From positions 1 to 54,120 of IMG/VR virus record IMGVR_UViG_3300009788_000118: 54,120 nucleotides of DNA; one strand, 5' to 3'. Positions 34,385 to 42,901 of the stretch are shown here, in pieces. The position numbers were made by a program, and so were the translations under genes. The notes beneath the pieces were generated by a model. It saw only the letters and a program-made list of their open reading frames with translations, searched no databases and was not told the DNA's origin. Within the stretch, counting starts at the first letter, position 1; each line of letters begins with the position of its first letter. This DNA comes from a virus.

Positions 34385-36280
34385 ATGGCAGAAATAAAAA
34401 AGACGATAGAAGAAGATGGTAATGGAGATTATACTTCTCTTGAAGCCTGTATGAATGCTAATGAACAAGATCTTACAGATGCAGGAGGGGATTATTTTCT
34501 TGCTGAAATAAATGGTACAGAGTTAGGTGGAGCCTGGAATTCTCCTGATACTTCTCCTGTAGACATAGATGGATGGACTACCTCAGCAACAAGTTACATA
34601 TCAGTTTACACAACCTCTACAGCTATACATCCTGGTAACTGGTCAACAGGAAACAACGAATATAGATTAGTAGTGGGACATGGTGAGTGCATAACCATAA
34701 TCGAGCAGTATGTTAGAATCGATGGAATTCAGATGAGTTTTCAGGTTAATTACGACTCTAGCCATTATGCTATCCATGTTAGCCCTGATAGTAGTGATAC
34801 TGACCACCGAATATCTAATTGTATCCTAAAAGAAGTTGGAAGTTATACTGGAGAACATGGTATTCTATTTGCTTGGCTTCCTGCGCAAACCAATATGACT
34901 GCCAAAGTGTGGAACTGTGTTATGTATGATTTTGACGGAACCGGTCAGTCTGCGGTTCATATTAATAGTGAGGGAGATTGGACTGTTGATATATATAATT
35001 GCACTATTGATAATTGCGGGGCATACGGCATTGAAAATGCAGGAGGTCAGGCAGATTGTAGAGTTTATAATACAGGAGCAATCAACTGTGGTACTGCTGG
35101 ATTTTTAAATCTTGACGTAGATACAACAAACAGCACCACAGCACCTACATTTGTTGATATAGATGCAGAGGATTATCATCTTGCGGCTAGTGACGTTACT
35201 TGGACAGGTCAAGGGACTGATACTCCGAGTGGATATCAATCAAGTCTAGATATCGATGGAGAGACTAGAACAAGTACATGGGATATAGGGGCGGATGAGA
35301 ATTTGTTGGTAGCATCTCCCTCTTTATCACCAAGTATATCACCGTCTGCATCAGAATCTCCCAGCATTTCACTTTCTCCATCACCTTCGGTGTCTTCATC
35401 CGCAAGTTTAAGTCCTAGTGTGTCTCGAAGCGAATCTGCGAGTATTTCTCCATCGATATCGTCTTCATTATCACCTTCAGCTAGTTTATCACCTAGCATT
35501 AGTCCGAGCATTAGTCCTTCAATATCACTTTCTATATCTTCATCATTAAGTCCATCAGCATCGATAAGTCCTTCAATTAGTCCTAGTGAATCGGCTTCTA
35601 TATCACCATCAATTAGTCCATCTGTGTCTCCGTCAGCTTCTATTAGTCCATCTATATCTCCATCTGAATCTTTAAGCATTTCACCATCAATCAGTCCTAG
35701 TATTTCTCCATCTGCTAGTGTTTCTCCTAGTGTTAGTCCATCTATATCATTATCTATATCATTATCTATATCTCCATCTATATCTCCTTCAATATCACCA
35801 TCTGCTTCTGAATCGCCAAGTATATCATCCTCGATCTCTCCTAGTGTGTCACCATCTGCATCTATCTCTCCTTCAGCATCTGTATCCTCATCCATTAGTC
35901 TTAGTGAATCACCCTCAATTTCACCAAGTATAAGTCCTTCTGTTAGTCCAAGTGCAAGTATTTCACCATCGGCATCAATATCAGCATCTATTTCTCCAAG
36001 TCCAAGTTGTCCAGCAGGTTGTGCTGCATGTGAAGATTGTATAGAAGTAACATTTGCTGGTCTTTCAGGTACTTGTGAAGTTGGTTGTGTTGATTATAAT
36101 ACTACTTATACACTTAGTCAGGTTGCTGATACTTGTGTGTGGCAATATACTTCTGGTAATCTTGTTGTTTCTGTAACATGTTCTGCTTCGTATTGGTGGC
36201 TTAAGGTTGTAAATGATGGAACAGAGTGTGCAGTTTGGAAATATCCAACTGCAGATAGATCAGACTGTCCACGTTATTAA
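34385..36280 (+). CDS. beta-helix domain protein with long Ser-Pro repeat and Cys-rich C-terminus
   Basis: The 631-residue protein starts with a right-handed beta-helix-like half (EDGNGDYTSLEACMNANEQD and later repeated hydrophobic/Asn turns such as RISNCIL, VWNCVMYDFD, IYNCTID), as in phage tailspikes and pectate lyases. Residues about 309-541 are a Ser-Pro repeat with units SPSISPSAS, about half of them Ser. The last 90 residues contain about ten cysteines (CPAGCAACEDC). Probably a tail fibre or head decoration with an extended stalk, and a candidate glycoprotein acceptor for the cassette just upstream. Confidence 0.75.
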   Translation: MAEIKKTIEEDGNGDYTSLEACMNANEQDLTDAGGDYFLAEINGTELGGAWNSPDTSPVDIDGWTTSATSYISVYTTSTAIHPGNWSTGNNEYRLVVGHGECITIIEQYVRIDGIQMSFQVNYDSSHYAIHVSPDSSDTDHRISNCILKEVGSYTGEHGILFAWLPAQTNMTAKVWNCVMYDFDGTGQSAVHINSEGDWTVDIYNCTIDNCGAYGIENAGGQADCRVYNTGAINCGTAGFLNLDVDTTNSTTAPTFVDIDAEDYHLAASDVTWTGQGTDTPSGYQSSLDIDGETRTSTWDIGADENLLVASPSLSPSISPSASESPSISLSPSPSVSSSASLSPSVSRSESASISPSISSSLSPSASLSPSISPSISPSISLSISSSLSPSASISPSISPSESASISPSISPSVSPSASISPSISPSESLSISPSISPSISPSASVSPSVSPSISLSISLSISPSISPSISPSASESPSISSSISPSVSPSASISPSASVSSSISLSESPSISPSISPSVSPSASISPSASISASISPSPSCPAGCAACEDCIEVTFAGLSGTCEVGCVDYNTTYTLSQVADTCVWQYTSGNLVVSVTCSASYWWLKVVNDGTECAVWKYPTADRSDCPRY

Positions 36281-36293
36281 AAAGGTAAAATAA

Positions 36294-37703
36294 ATGGCAA
36301 CTCCTGTAATAGATAGTGTTGGTGCTTTAGTACATGGCCAGTCCTGTATTATTACCAGCACAGGCACTAATTTTGGTACTAAATCAGTTGCTGCTCCTAC
36401 TATGTGGGACGACGGTTCTGGAGTATCAGAAGGAGATCCACCAAGTTCAAAGGGATGGACAGGTAACTATCCAAGTGGTCTAACTGGTGGGAATGCACAA
36501 TATAATTTGCAATATCGTCCAGTTAATTATAGAAGCATAGCTGGTCCACATGGTATTACCAATTATTATTTAGCAGGATGTGGCTTAGGTTATGGTATTG
36601 CCGGAGCTGATACAGCTAATGTAATGGTATGGAAGTCATTAAGTATCTCAAAACCGCAGAAAGTTTTTATTAGTTTTTATCAGAGATTTGATCCGAGTTG
36701 GGTGTTTGGGGATGATAATAATATAAAGGAAGTGCTTTGGTCAGTAGGTACTCCTTATGGTCCCAGTTATTGGTATGTTACCTTTAATCCAGTCTTTAGC
36801 AGCCCTACCAATTTAGGAGAATGGAGAACTACCTGTGAATGGGGAAATGTGGCAACAAGCCCTTGGTTAGGCTGGGTAAAAGTCGAGATAGAGTTTCTCT
36901 TTGATAGTAGTGGTGGCAAGGCAGATATTTGGGATAATGGCGTACAGAAGACGTTTGCTACTTGCAATACAGATTCATGGAGTGGAACAGATCGTCATCT
37001 TTCAGTTGGAGGTTTTCAGCGTCCTCATTCTGATTGGGGTGGTGAACCTTATACTGATAATTTTCGTTATCAAGCAGATATTTATATAGATACAGCATGG
37101 TCAAGAGTAGTCATTGGTGATAATCAAACTTATGCAAATTGCACAAAAAGGGAAATACAAATTCCTACAGCATGGGCTACTGATGAAATAACAGTAACAG
37201 TTAATCAAGGTATTTTTTCTGCTGAGGATGATATATATGTATTCGTTATTGATTCGAATGGAGACCCGAATGTTACTGGTTATGGTCCATTAAGCTTTGG
37301 AGGTTCTGTAAGTCCATCGCCATCATCTTCAATATCACCGTCATCTTCAATATCACTATCACCGTCATCTTCATTATCTTTATCTCCGAGTTCTTCAGTA
37401 TCGCCTTCATCATCACCAAGTCCCTCAGGAGGTACGATTTCACCAAGTCCTTCATCTTCAATCTCTCCAAGTTTGAGTCCATCAGCAAGTATATCGCCTT
37501 CAGTGAGTCCAAGTCCTGAATGTCTTGGTGGGGGACAAGGTGATGAATTTAACGACGAATCTATCGATGTTTTATGGACACAAGATTCAGGAGTTGGAGG
37601 TTCCTTTGCGGAGACTGCTGGAGGTGATTTGGAAGTAACTTCTGGTAGTGGTAATATTTGGGGTTCTACATTTACTCCGACTTGGATTTATCAATGTGTA
37701 TGA
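36294..37703 (+). CDS. fibre-like protein with Ser-Pro segment and interrupted lectin-like domain (part 1)
   Basis: The 469-residue product starts TPVIDSVGALVHGQSCIITS (an IPT/TIG-like opening), followed by a large beta-sandwich like those of carbohydrate-binding proteins (WVKVEIEFLFDSSGGKADIW). A Ser-Pro stretch covers about residues 337-410. It then enters a DUF1349/concanavalin-like domain (DEFNDESIDVLWTQDSG) but stops at a TGA at 37701-37703. The same frame continues on the other side for 566 codons and carries the rest of that domain, so this is an in-frame stop in a longer protein (36294-39401). Confidence 0.7.
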   Translation: MATPVIDSVGALVHGQSCIITSTGTNFGTKSVAAPTMWDDGSGVSEGDPPSSKGWTGNYPSGLTGGNAQYNLQYRPVNYRSIAGPHGITNYYLAGCGLGYGIAGADTANVMVWKSLSISKPQKVFISFYQRFDPSWVFGDDNNIKEVLWSVGTPYGPSYWYVTFNPVFSSPTNLGEWRTTCEWGNVATSPWLGWVKVEIEFLFDSSGGKADIWDNGVQKTFATCNTDSWSGTDRHLSVGGFQRPHSDWGGEPYTDNFRYQADIYIDTAWSRVVIGDNQTYANCTKREIQIPTAWATDEITVTVNQGIFSAEDDIYVFVIDSNGDPNVTGYGPLSFGGSVSPSPSSSISPSSSISLSPSSSLSLSPSSSVSPSSSPSPSGGTISPSPSSSISPSLSPSASISPSVSPSPECLGGGQGDEFNDESIDVLWTQDSGVGGSFAETAGGDLEVTSGSGNIWGSTFTPTWIYQCV

Positions 37704-39401
37704 GGAGATTTTGATGTTTATATAAAAGTAACTGCTGCAGATATTAATATTTTTGCTGAGGCTGCTGGAATAATTTTTCAAGAGTTTGATCAACCAACTA
37801 ATTATAATATCTTTGTTTCTTTGGAATATTTTGGAGGTCTGATATATCAAAGACGAGATACTATTAATAATAGTAGTGATACAACAGATATTGGTGGTGC
37901 TGCAAGTCCATGTTGGCTTAGATTACGCAGGATAGGTCAGTATTTTTCAGCATATTATGCTACTGTTGAACCCACTCAATTAAATGATTGGATATTAATT
38001 AATGCTCCTATAGACTTAGTTACTTCTGCAAGGGGTTTTTTAGGTCATGGTGCTATTCATCCGGAGAGTGGTTCTCAGTTTGTATCTACTGTTGATTATT
38101 TTAGAGCTCCAGCTCCTGCATGGATATGGGATAGTGGTGTTTGCAATGAGGGGACAGTAGTAACAAATACGTGTTCTTCAGCTAGTATCAGTCCATCAAT
38201 ATCACCAAGTATATCTCCAAGTGCGAGTCTGTCTGCTAGTTTGAGTCCATCTATATCTCCATCTATATCTCCATCTGAGTCTCCTTCGATTTCTTCGTCT
38301 CCATCTCCAAGTTTAAGTCCATCTGCTTCTTTGTCTCCATCGTTGTCACTTAGCATATCTGCTTCGGTATCTCCTTCGATAAGTCCATCTGCATCGATTT
38401 CGCCTTCTATCTCACCATCTCCATCGGAGTCAGGAAGTCCAAGTTTATCTCCCAGTATCTCACCATCAGTATCACCTAGTGCTAGTTTATCATCTTCAAT
38501 CAGTCCAAGTGAGTCAGCATCTGTATCACCTAGCGTAAGTCCTTCAATCTCTCCAAGTTTGAGTGCTTCTATTAGTTCATCAGCTTCATTGTCTCCATCT
38601 ATATCTCTATCAATATCTCCATCAGTTAGTCTTTCGATTTCACCGTCTGTATCTCCAAGCATTAGCCCAAGTATTAGTCCCTCAGTTTCTCCGTCAGCGT
38701 CTATATCTCTTAGTTTGAGTCCATCAATTTCGCCAAGTATATCTCCGAGTGCTAGTATATCTCCGAGTTTATCTCCGTCTATATCTCCTTCAGTTAGTCC
38801 ATCAGCGTCGTTATCTCCGAGCATATCTCCAAGTATTTCTCCGAGTATAAGTCCAAGTGAATCTCCCAGTTTATCTCCATCAGTATCTCCATCTGCATCA
38901 ATTAGTCCATCTGAGAGTTTGTCGATATCTGCGAGTATATCACTTTCACTTTCACCTTCGATATCTCCTAGTGAGTCTCCAAGTATATCTGCAAGTGTAT
39001 CACCGAGTGAGTCTCCATCCATATCTCCAAGTGCAAGTTTGTCTCCAAGTTTATCTCCATCACTTAGTCCATCAATTTCACTGAGTTTGTCTCCATCACT
39101 TTCACCATCTGAGTCTCCGTCTATATCTTTTAGTCCTTCTCCATCACTTAGTCCATCAATCTCATTGTCATTAAGTCCATCGATTAGTCTGAGTATATCT
39201 CCAAGTCTAAGCCCTTCGGCTAGTGTTAGTCCTTCGCTTTCTCCAAGCATAAGTCCTAGTATTAGCCTAAGTGTTTCGCCTTCGATATCTCCATCACCCT
39301 CAGTATTTATTACTGAAAGGATGTTTGTTGCATTTTCAAGTACGAAACCTGATGTATCTTTTGAAGGCAGAAAACCAGATATCACTTTTACAGGAGATTA
39401 A
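37704..39401 (+). CDS. fibre-like protein, in-frame continuation (part 2): lectin-like remainder and 1.1-kb Ser-Pro repeat
   Basis: The frame directly behind the TGA reads GDFDVYIKVTAADINIFAEA, the second half of the DUF1349-like domain, then about 380 residues of Ser-Pro repeat (38174-39305), and a C-terminus KPDVSFEGRKPDITFTGD typical of phage fibre ends. No ATG with a ribosome site lies near; the earliest start would be a TTG at 37821, which would break the domain. Expression by readthrough, by a hidden start, or loss of function are all possible. Confidence 0.6.
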   Translation, partial: GDFDVYIKVTAADINIFAEAAGIIFQEFDQPTNYNIFVSLEYFGGLIYQRRDTINNSSDTTDIGGAASPCWLRLRRIGQYFSAYYATVEPTQLNDWILINAPIDLVTSARGFLGHGAIHPESGSQFVSTVDYFRAPAPAWIWDSGVCNEGTVVTNTCSSASISPSISPSISPSASLSASLSPSISPSISPSESPSISSSPSPSLSPSASLSPSLSLSISASVSPSISPSASISPSISPSPSESGSPSLSPSISPSVSPSASLSSSISPSESASVSPSVSPSISPSLSASISSSASLSPSISLSISPSVSLSISPSVSPSISPSISPSVSPSASISLSLSPSISPSISPSASISPSLSPSISPSVSPSASLSPSISPSISPSISPSESPSLSPSVSPSASISPSESLSISASISLSLSPSISPSESPSISASVSPSESPSISPSASLSPSLSPSLSPSISLSLSPSLSPSESPSISFSPSPSLSPSISLSLSPSISLSISPSLSPSASVSPSLSPSISPSISLSVSPSISPSPSVFITERMFVAFSSTKPDVSFEGRKPDITFTGD

Positions 39402-39406
39402 ATAAA

Positions 39407-39754
39407 ATGCCAGCAACACTGTCAGTACATGCAATAGAAGAATCAACTTATATAATTACATTAGCTTTTACTGATGAAGATGGTGATCCTGTAGTTCCTA
39501 CTATGATTACATGGACTTTATCTAATACTACAGGTACGGTTGTAAATTCACGATTAGACGTTGCTATTGCAGTTCCTGCTGCTTCAGTTGATGTTTTACT
39601 TCAAGGTGATGACTTGCAGATACTCAGTGGAGAAGTAAATCAAGGAGTAAGAACTTTTACAGTAGAAGCAACATATCTTTCGCTTCTTGGTGCTGATCTT
39701 CCACTGAATGCAAGTGTGCGATTTATTGTGGATAATCTTTTGATGATAACATAA
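39407..39754 (+). CDS. hypothetical virion protein, Ig-like, 115 aa
   Basis: The pattern LSVHAIEESTYIITLAFTDE, then DGDPVVPTMITWTLSN, resembles a short immunoglobulin-like or BACON-type beta sandwich. It begins six bases after the fibre gene. Probably a virion accessory. Confidence 0.65.
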   Translation: MPATLSVHAIEESTYIITLAFTDEDGDPVVPTMITWTLSNTTGTVVNSRLDVAIAVPAASVDVLLQGDDLQILSGEVNQGVRTFTVEATYLSLLGADLPLNASVRFIVDNLLMIT

Positions 39755-39790
39755 AGACAACCCTGGGCCGATGCGTGTTTCCTCCTGGGC

Positions 39791-39834
39791 AGTATTCGTG
39801 AGGGGATGTAACCGGCACATTCCCTTGCGATACT
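39791..39834 (+). promoter_or_regulatory. long RNA hairpin in a 121-bp intergenic gap
   Basis: AGTATTCG through to CGATACT folds into one hairpin of stacked stems (AGTAT/TACT, AGGG/CCCT, ATGT/ACAT) around AACCGGC. The gap is GC-rich compared with its flanks and carries no gene. No U-tract follows, so it is not a simple terminator. Confidence 0.5.
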
Positions 39835-39875
39835 GTTTTCTGAGGATGAGGCTCTTTAAATGAGGAGGTAAGATT

Positions 39876-40190
39876 ATGGCTGCTCCAGTGGTAACAAAAA
39901 GTATAGGTGTTCAAAACATCTTTAGTGATTGGTTGTTTGTGAAGGGATATTTCAATTGGTCTCTTTGGGGGACATGGGTTGGAACAGTAACATTGCAGAG
40001 AACTTTTGATGGTGGGAGTACACAACTTGATGTTACTACATCGGCTGCAAACACGGAGTCTATAAAACATGAACCTGAAGGTGCATACTACCGTTTCGGC
40101 ATTAAGACTGGTGATTATACCAGTGGAACTTTACAGGGAAGGATAGGGGCTGATCCAAGTTTTGTTCCAAAGAAACAAAGTATGACTTAA
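39876..40190 (+). CDS. small virion beta protein, 104 aa
   Basis: GYFNWSLWGTWVGTVTLQRT then FDGGSTQLDV and GAYYRFGIKTGDYTSGTLQG are a pattern common in phage structural proteins of a beta-sandwich type. GAGGAGGTAAG precedes the start. Likely a decoration or fibre-associated protein. Confidence 0.7.
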   Translation: MAAPVVTKSIGVQNIFSDWLFVKGYFNWSLWGTWVGTVTLQRTFDGGSTQLDVTTSAANTESIKHEPEGAYYRFGIKTGDYTSGTLQGRIGADPSFVPKKQSMT

Positions 40191-40211
40191 AAGTTCAAAG
40201 AGAGGTATGTT

Positions 40212-40670
40212 ATGAAGAAATTTTATTTTATAATATCTTTTCTTTTCTTCATTTATTTTCCTGTTAATGCGGCAATGGTTGACGATTTTCCAAAAGACAT
40301 AGGATCATTACTAATTACTGCTAAATATTTTGATGCCGATAATGAAATCGCTTGGCTGATTAGTCCTGCGACTGAAGATCGACTAACAGTAGGAATAGGT
40401 TATCATGCAGAGAAAGTAGCTGAAATGGAGACTCCATATGGAAAGCAGTATAGTATTCAAATGGAAGTAGATGCTCCAATTCTTTACTATTGGATAGATC
40501 GAAACAGTGATAATATGTTAATGATCGAACTTGAAGGAAAGTATTATTATGATGCTCGGGAAGTTGTTTATGATGAAGCGGGTGATGGCCTAAATGGAAA
40601 TGAGAAACCTTGGGAGATGTATCCAGTTTCATCTGAACCGTTAGATAAAACTAATTTTTCTCATGTCTGA
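40212..40670 (+). CDS. exported protein with signal peptide, 152 aa
   Basis: The N-terminus MKKFYFIISFLFFIYFPVNA is a clear Sec signal peptide with a cleavage site after VNA. The mature part is acidic and beta-rich. A secreted or periplasmic protein inside a virion operon is unusual; it may be a host-envelope modifier (moron-like). It overlaps the protease gene by 8 bp. Confidence 0.75.
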   Translation: MKKFYFIISFLFFIYFPVNAAMVDDFPKDIGSLLITAKYFDADNEIAWLISPATEDRLTVGIGYHAEKVAEMETPYGKQYSIQMEVDAPILYYWIDRNSDNMLMIELEGKYYYDAREVVYDEAGDGLNGNEKPWEMYPVSSEPLDKTNFSHV

Positions 40671-41259
40671 ACCAACTGGAGATGAACTACACATAGAGGG
40701 GTTTATAGATATGCCTTGGACAGTTGCAGATGTCGAAAGACATAATAAGAATTTATCAGATAAACAAAAGCGACAGTGGGTACATGTTGCTAATGATGCA
40801 TTGCAAAGATGTCTTGATGCAGGTGGAAAAGAATGTGAAGCGAGTGCGATCAAACAAGCTAATGCATCCGTCACTCAAAAAGATGGTGTCACAATGAAGT
40901 TTTTGAAAAGCCGCGAAGAAAAACAAATCCTTTATGGGATCATTTTTGAACCTGATTTTGTTGATGCCCATGATGAATTTGTAGAAAAAGATGACATTGA
41001 GGAAGCTGCTCATGGATATATGATCCGATTGCAAAACGAAAAAGGATCAATGATTAAATTAAGTCATCAAATTGAAATTGATAAAGAAGCAGATATCGTT
41101 GAATGTTATGTCGCCCCTGTAGATTTTGAAATGGGTGATGAAAAAGTTAAAAAAGGTTCGTGGGTTGTTGCAATAAAGATTTGGAATAAGGATCTTTGGG
41201 ATGCGACAAAGGATGAAATCTCTGGTCTGTCAGCTGGAGGGTGGAAAACATTCACGTAG
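40663..41259 (+). CDS. XkdF-type prohead protease with ChaB-like N-terminus
   Basis: Residues 18-70 (WTVADVERHNKNLSDKQKRQ, then WVHVANDALQRC and ASAIKQANASV) match the ChaB-like segment often fused to phage proteases. Residues 75-198 match the XkdF putative serine protease (GIIFEPDFVDAHDEFVEKDD, HGYMIRLQ, SHQIEIDKEADIVECYVAPV, WVVAIKIWNKDLWD). The usual linker after the protease (VSLV..PAN..FLL) is found in the gene beyond the HNH insertion instead, so the protease has been separated from its normal C-terminus. Confidence 0.85.
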   Translation: MSEPTGDELHIEGFIDMPWTVADVERHNKNLSDKQKRQWVHVANDALQRCLDAGGKECEASAIKQANASVTQKDGVTMKFLKSREEKQILYGIIFEPDFVDAHDEFVEKDDIEEAAHGYMIRLQNEKGSMIKLSHQIEIDKEADIVECYVAPVDFEMGDEKVKKGSWVVAIKIWNKDLWDATKDEISGLSAGGWKTFT

Positions 41260-41269
41260 TCTATGAAGT

Positions 41270-41299
41270 GTAAATTTACACCGTTAAAAATACAGAGAT
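41270..41299 (+). repeat. 30-bp dispersed semi-palindromic element, copy 7
   Basis: Reads GTAAATTTACACCG, then TTAAAAATACAGAGAT. It lies directly before the HNH endonuclease start at 41306, inside the inserted segment. Confidence 0.75.
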
Positions 41300-41305
41300 G
41301 AGTTT

Positions 41306-41698
41306 ATGGAGCAGTGGAAGAAAGTTAAGGATTATCCAGATTATGAAGTTTCTGATCAAGGTAGAGTAAGATCTTATAAAAGATCTGGACCACCGCAGAT
41401 TCTTCAAAATGTTTGTAGTAATTATTGTCAGGTTTCGCTTTATAATGAACACGGTGTAAGGAACTTTTTAGTTCATTTACTTGTAATTAAAGCTTTTATA
41501 GGCCCACGTCCTGATGGTTGCGAAGCAGATCATGAAAACGGTAAGCATCGAGATAACAAACTATCTAATCTTCGATGGTTAGAAGTTTGTGCTAATAGAA
41601 AGCATAGGTTTAAACCTAAAATGATCGAGAAAGCTAGATCACAAAAGATATGGGATGATTTAGTAAAAAGATTTCAAAAGGAGGAATGCCATGCCTAA
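41306..41698 (+). CDS. NUMOD4-HNH homing endonuclease
   Basis: The 130-residue protein starts EQWKKVKDYPDYEVSDQGRV (NUMOD4 DNA-binding motif) and has GCEADHENGKHRDNKLSNLR with WLEVCANRKH, the HNH active site of the H-N-H type with ADH...DNKLSNLRW. It is a mobile endonuclease placed between the protease and scaffold genes, where it splits a normally joined region. It carries its own upstream element and overlaps the next gene by 8 bp. Confidence 0.92.
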   Translation: MEQWKKVKDYPDYEVSDQGRVRSYKRSGPPQILQNVCSNYCQVSLYNEHGVRNFLVHLLVIKAFIGPRPDGCEADHENGKHRDNKLSNLRWLEVCANRKHRFKPKMIEKARSQKIWDDLVKRFQKEECHA

Positions 41699-42899
41699 AA
41701 AGATCAAACCTAGTATAGAGGAAATTTCTTTAGCATTTCAGCCAGCCAATCTAAAGAAGTTTCTTTTGAGAAAGGATCAAAAAAGTCTATTGAAGTATAA
41801 AGGAGTTGAAACGATTGCGTGGGATGTTAATAAAGATACATTTGAATCATATCGAGATATGTATTTCAAGGAAATGAATATAAAAAATGATCATACTTCA
41901 ATATTTAAGAATGCATCTCGAGCTATGAAAGAATGGATCGCTGATAAGAGTCTACTCGGTGATCCAGAGGGTAGTAGCTGGAGTGATGTCAATAACCTGC
42001 CTGTGGTAAACCCGCATACAGGTAAACTTAACAAGGAGGCTTTAGAAGCTGTATTCAATGGTAGTGATGTAACAGAGGCCATGAAAAATGCAGCCAAGAA
42101 CCTTCTTGAAAAAGGGTTCTCGAAGCAAGACTCGATGCTTCAGAAAGTGTTATCCAAATTCTTTAAGAAAGGAGATTCAAGTATGGATAAAGCGAAGATG
42201 ATCGAACTTTTGATCACAGATGAAAGATATCCATTTGGCAAAGACGATCAACCAACCTTGGAGCAGTTAGAAGTGAAAACGCTTCAGTTAATGGTTGATA
42301 TGAAAAAAGATGGAATCGATGAGGCAGCAATCCGAGAGAAGCTCACGAAGGAGCTCACGAAAAGCCTTACCAAGGATTTGACAAAGATGTTGACTGAAAA
42401 GATCACTAAGGATCTTAAACTCTCAAGTGATGACAAGGTCAAACTCCTTAACGATGAAATTGCAACCTTTAAAACTACCATCGAGAAGTTGACGAAAGAG
42501 ATCAACGACACAAAGGCTATGGCGATGGCTGAAGCTGATGTGAGAAAGACGATGGAGTTTACCCAATTCATCAAGGACAATAACGTTCCTGGTGATATCG
42601 AAAAATTGACGAAGACGATGCTGGGCCTCTCAAAGGGCGATCCAGAGATCTTCAAAACCTACAAAGAAAGTCTTCAAGCTGCGGGTGCAGCGTTAACAGC
42701 TGCTGGTGTTTTCTCCGAAGTTGGTGGTGTTGGAGATGGAGAAAGTAGCGATTCTGCATATTTGCAACTGCAATCATTGAAGGTTGAAGCCATGAAAAAG
42801 GATAGCAACCTCACCGAGCTTAAAGCTTGGAAGGCTGTTATTAAAGGAAACTCCAAGCTCTATCAGGAGTACATGGCTGAAAAGAAGGAGGTCAAGTAA
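41691..42899 (+). CDS. scaffold-like coiled-coil protein with protease-linker N-terminus
   Basis: The 402-residue protein begins IKPSIEEISLAFQPANLKKF with LLRKD, the linker that normally follows an XkdF-type protease. The rest is charged and helical, with heptad-like KLTKELTKSLTKDLTKMLTE and a long coiled coil at 225-290, as in capsid scaffolds. It lies directly upstream of decoration and capsid genes. AAAGGAGGAATGCC precedes the start. Confidence 0.75.
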   Translation: MPKKIKPSIEEISLAFQPANLKKFLLRKDQKSLLKYKGVETIAWDVNKDTFESYRDMYFKEMNIKNDHTSIFKNASRAMKEWIADKSLLGDPEGSSWSDVNNLPVVNPHTGKLNKEALEAVFNGSDVTEAMKNAAKNLLEKGFSKQDSMLQKVLSKFFKKGDSSMDKAKMIELLITDERYPFGKDDQPTLEQLEVKTLQLMVDMKKDGIDEAAIREKLTKELTKSLTKDLTKMLTEKITKDLKLSSDDKVKLLNDEIATFKTTIEKLTKEINDTKAMAMAEADVRKTMEFTQFIKDNNVPGDIEKLTKTMLGLSKGDPEIFKTYKESLQAAGAALTAAGVFSEVGGVGDGESSDSAYLQLQSLKVEAMKKDSNLTELKAWKAVIKGNSKLYQEYMAEKKEVK

Positions 42900-42901
42900 T
42901 T

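Noticed and set aside
35236-35895. Long minus-strand ORF of 219 codons rich in DGDIDG-type repeats
   Set aside because: It is the antisense of the Ser-Pro repeat; TCN/CCN/AGT codons read backwards give Gly/Asp/Glu and no stops. No ribosome site.
38096-39385. Minus-strand ORF of 429 codons, acidic repeats
   Set aside because: Antisense of the second Ser-Pro repeat, open for the same compositional reason; no upstream signals.
36294-39401. Global recoding of TGA as an amino acid
   Set aside because: Many genes in the window end in TGA, often in ATGA overlaps, so TGA works as stop here.
39811-39826. CGGCACATTCCCTTGC as a sigma-54 promoter
   Set aside because: The spacing is one base too long and the first box lacks the T; it lies inside a hairpin stem.
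41260-41690. Group I intron around the HNH gene
   Set aside because: Only about 45 bases lie before the ORF and none behind it, too little for an intron core.
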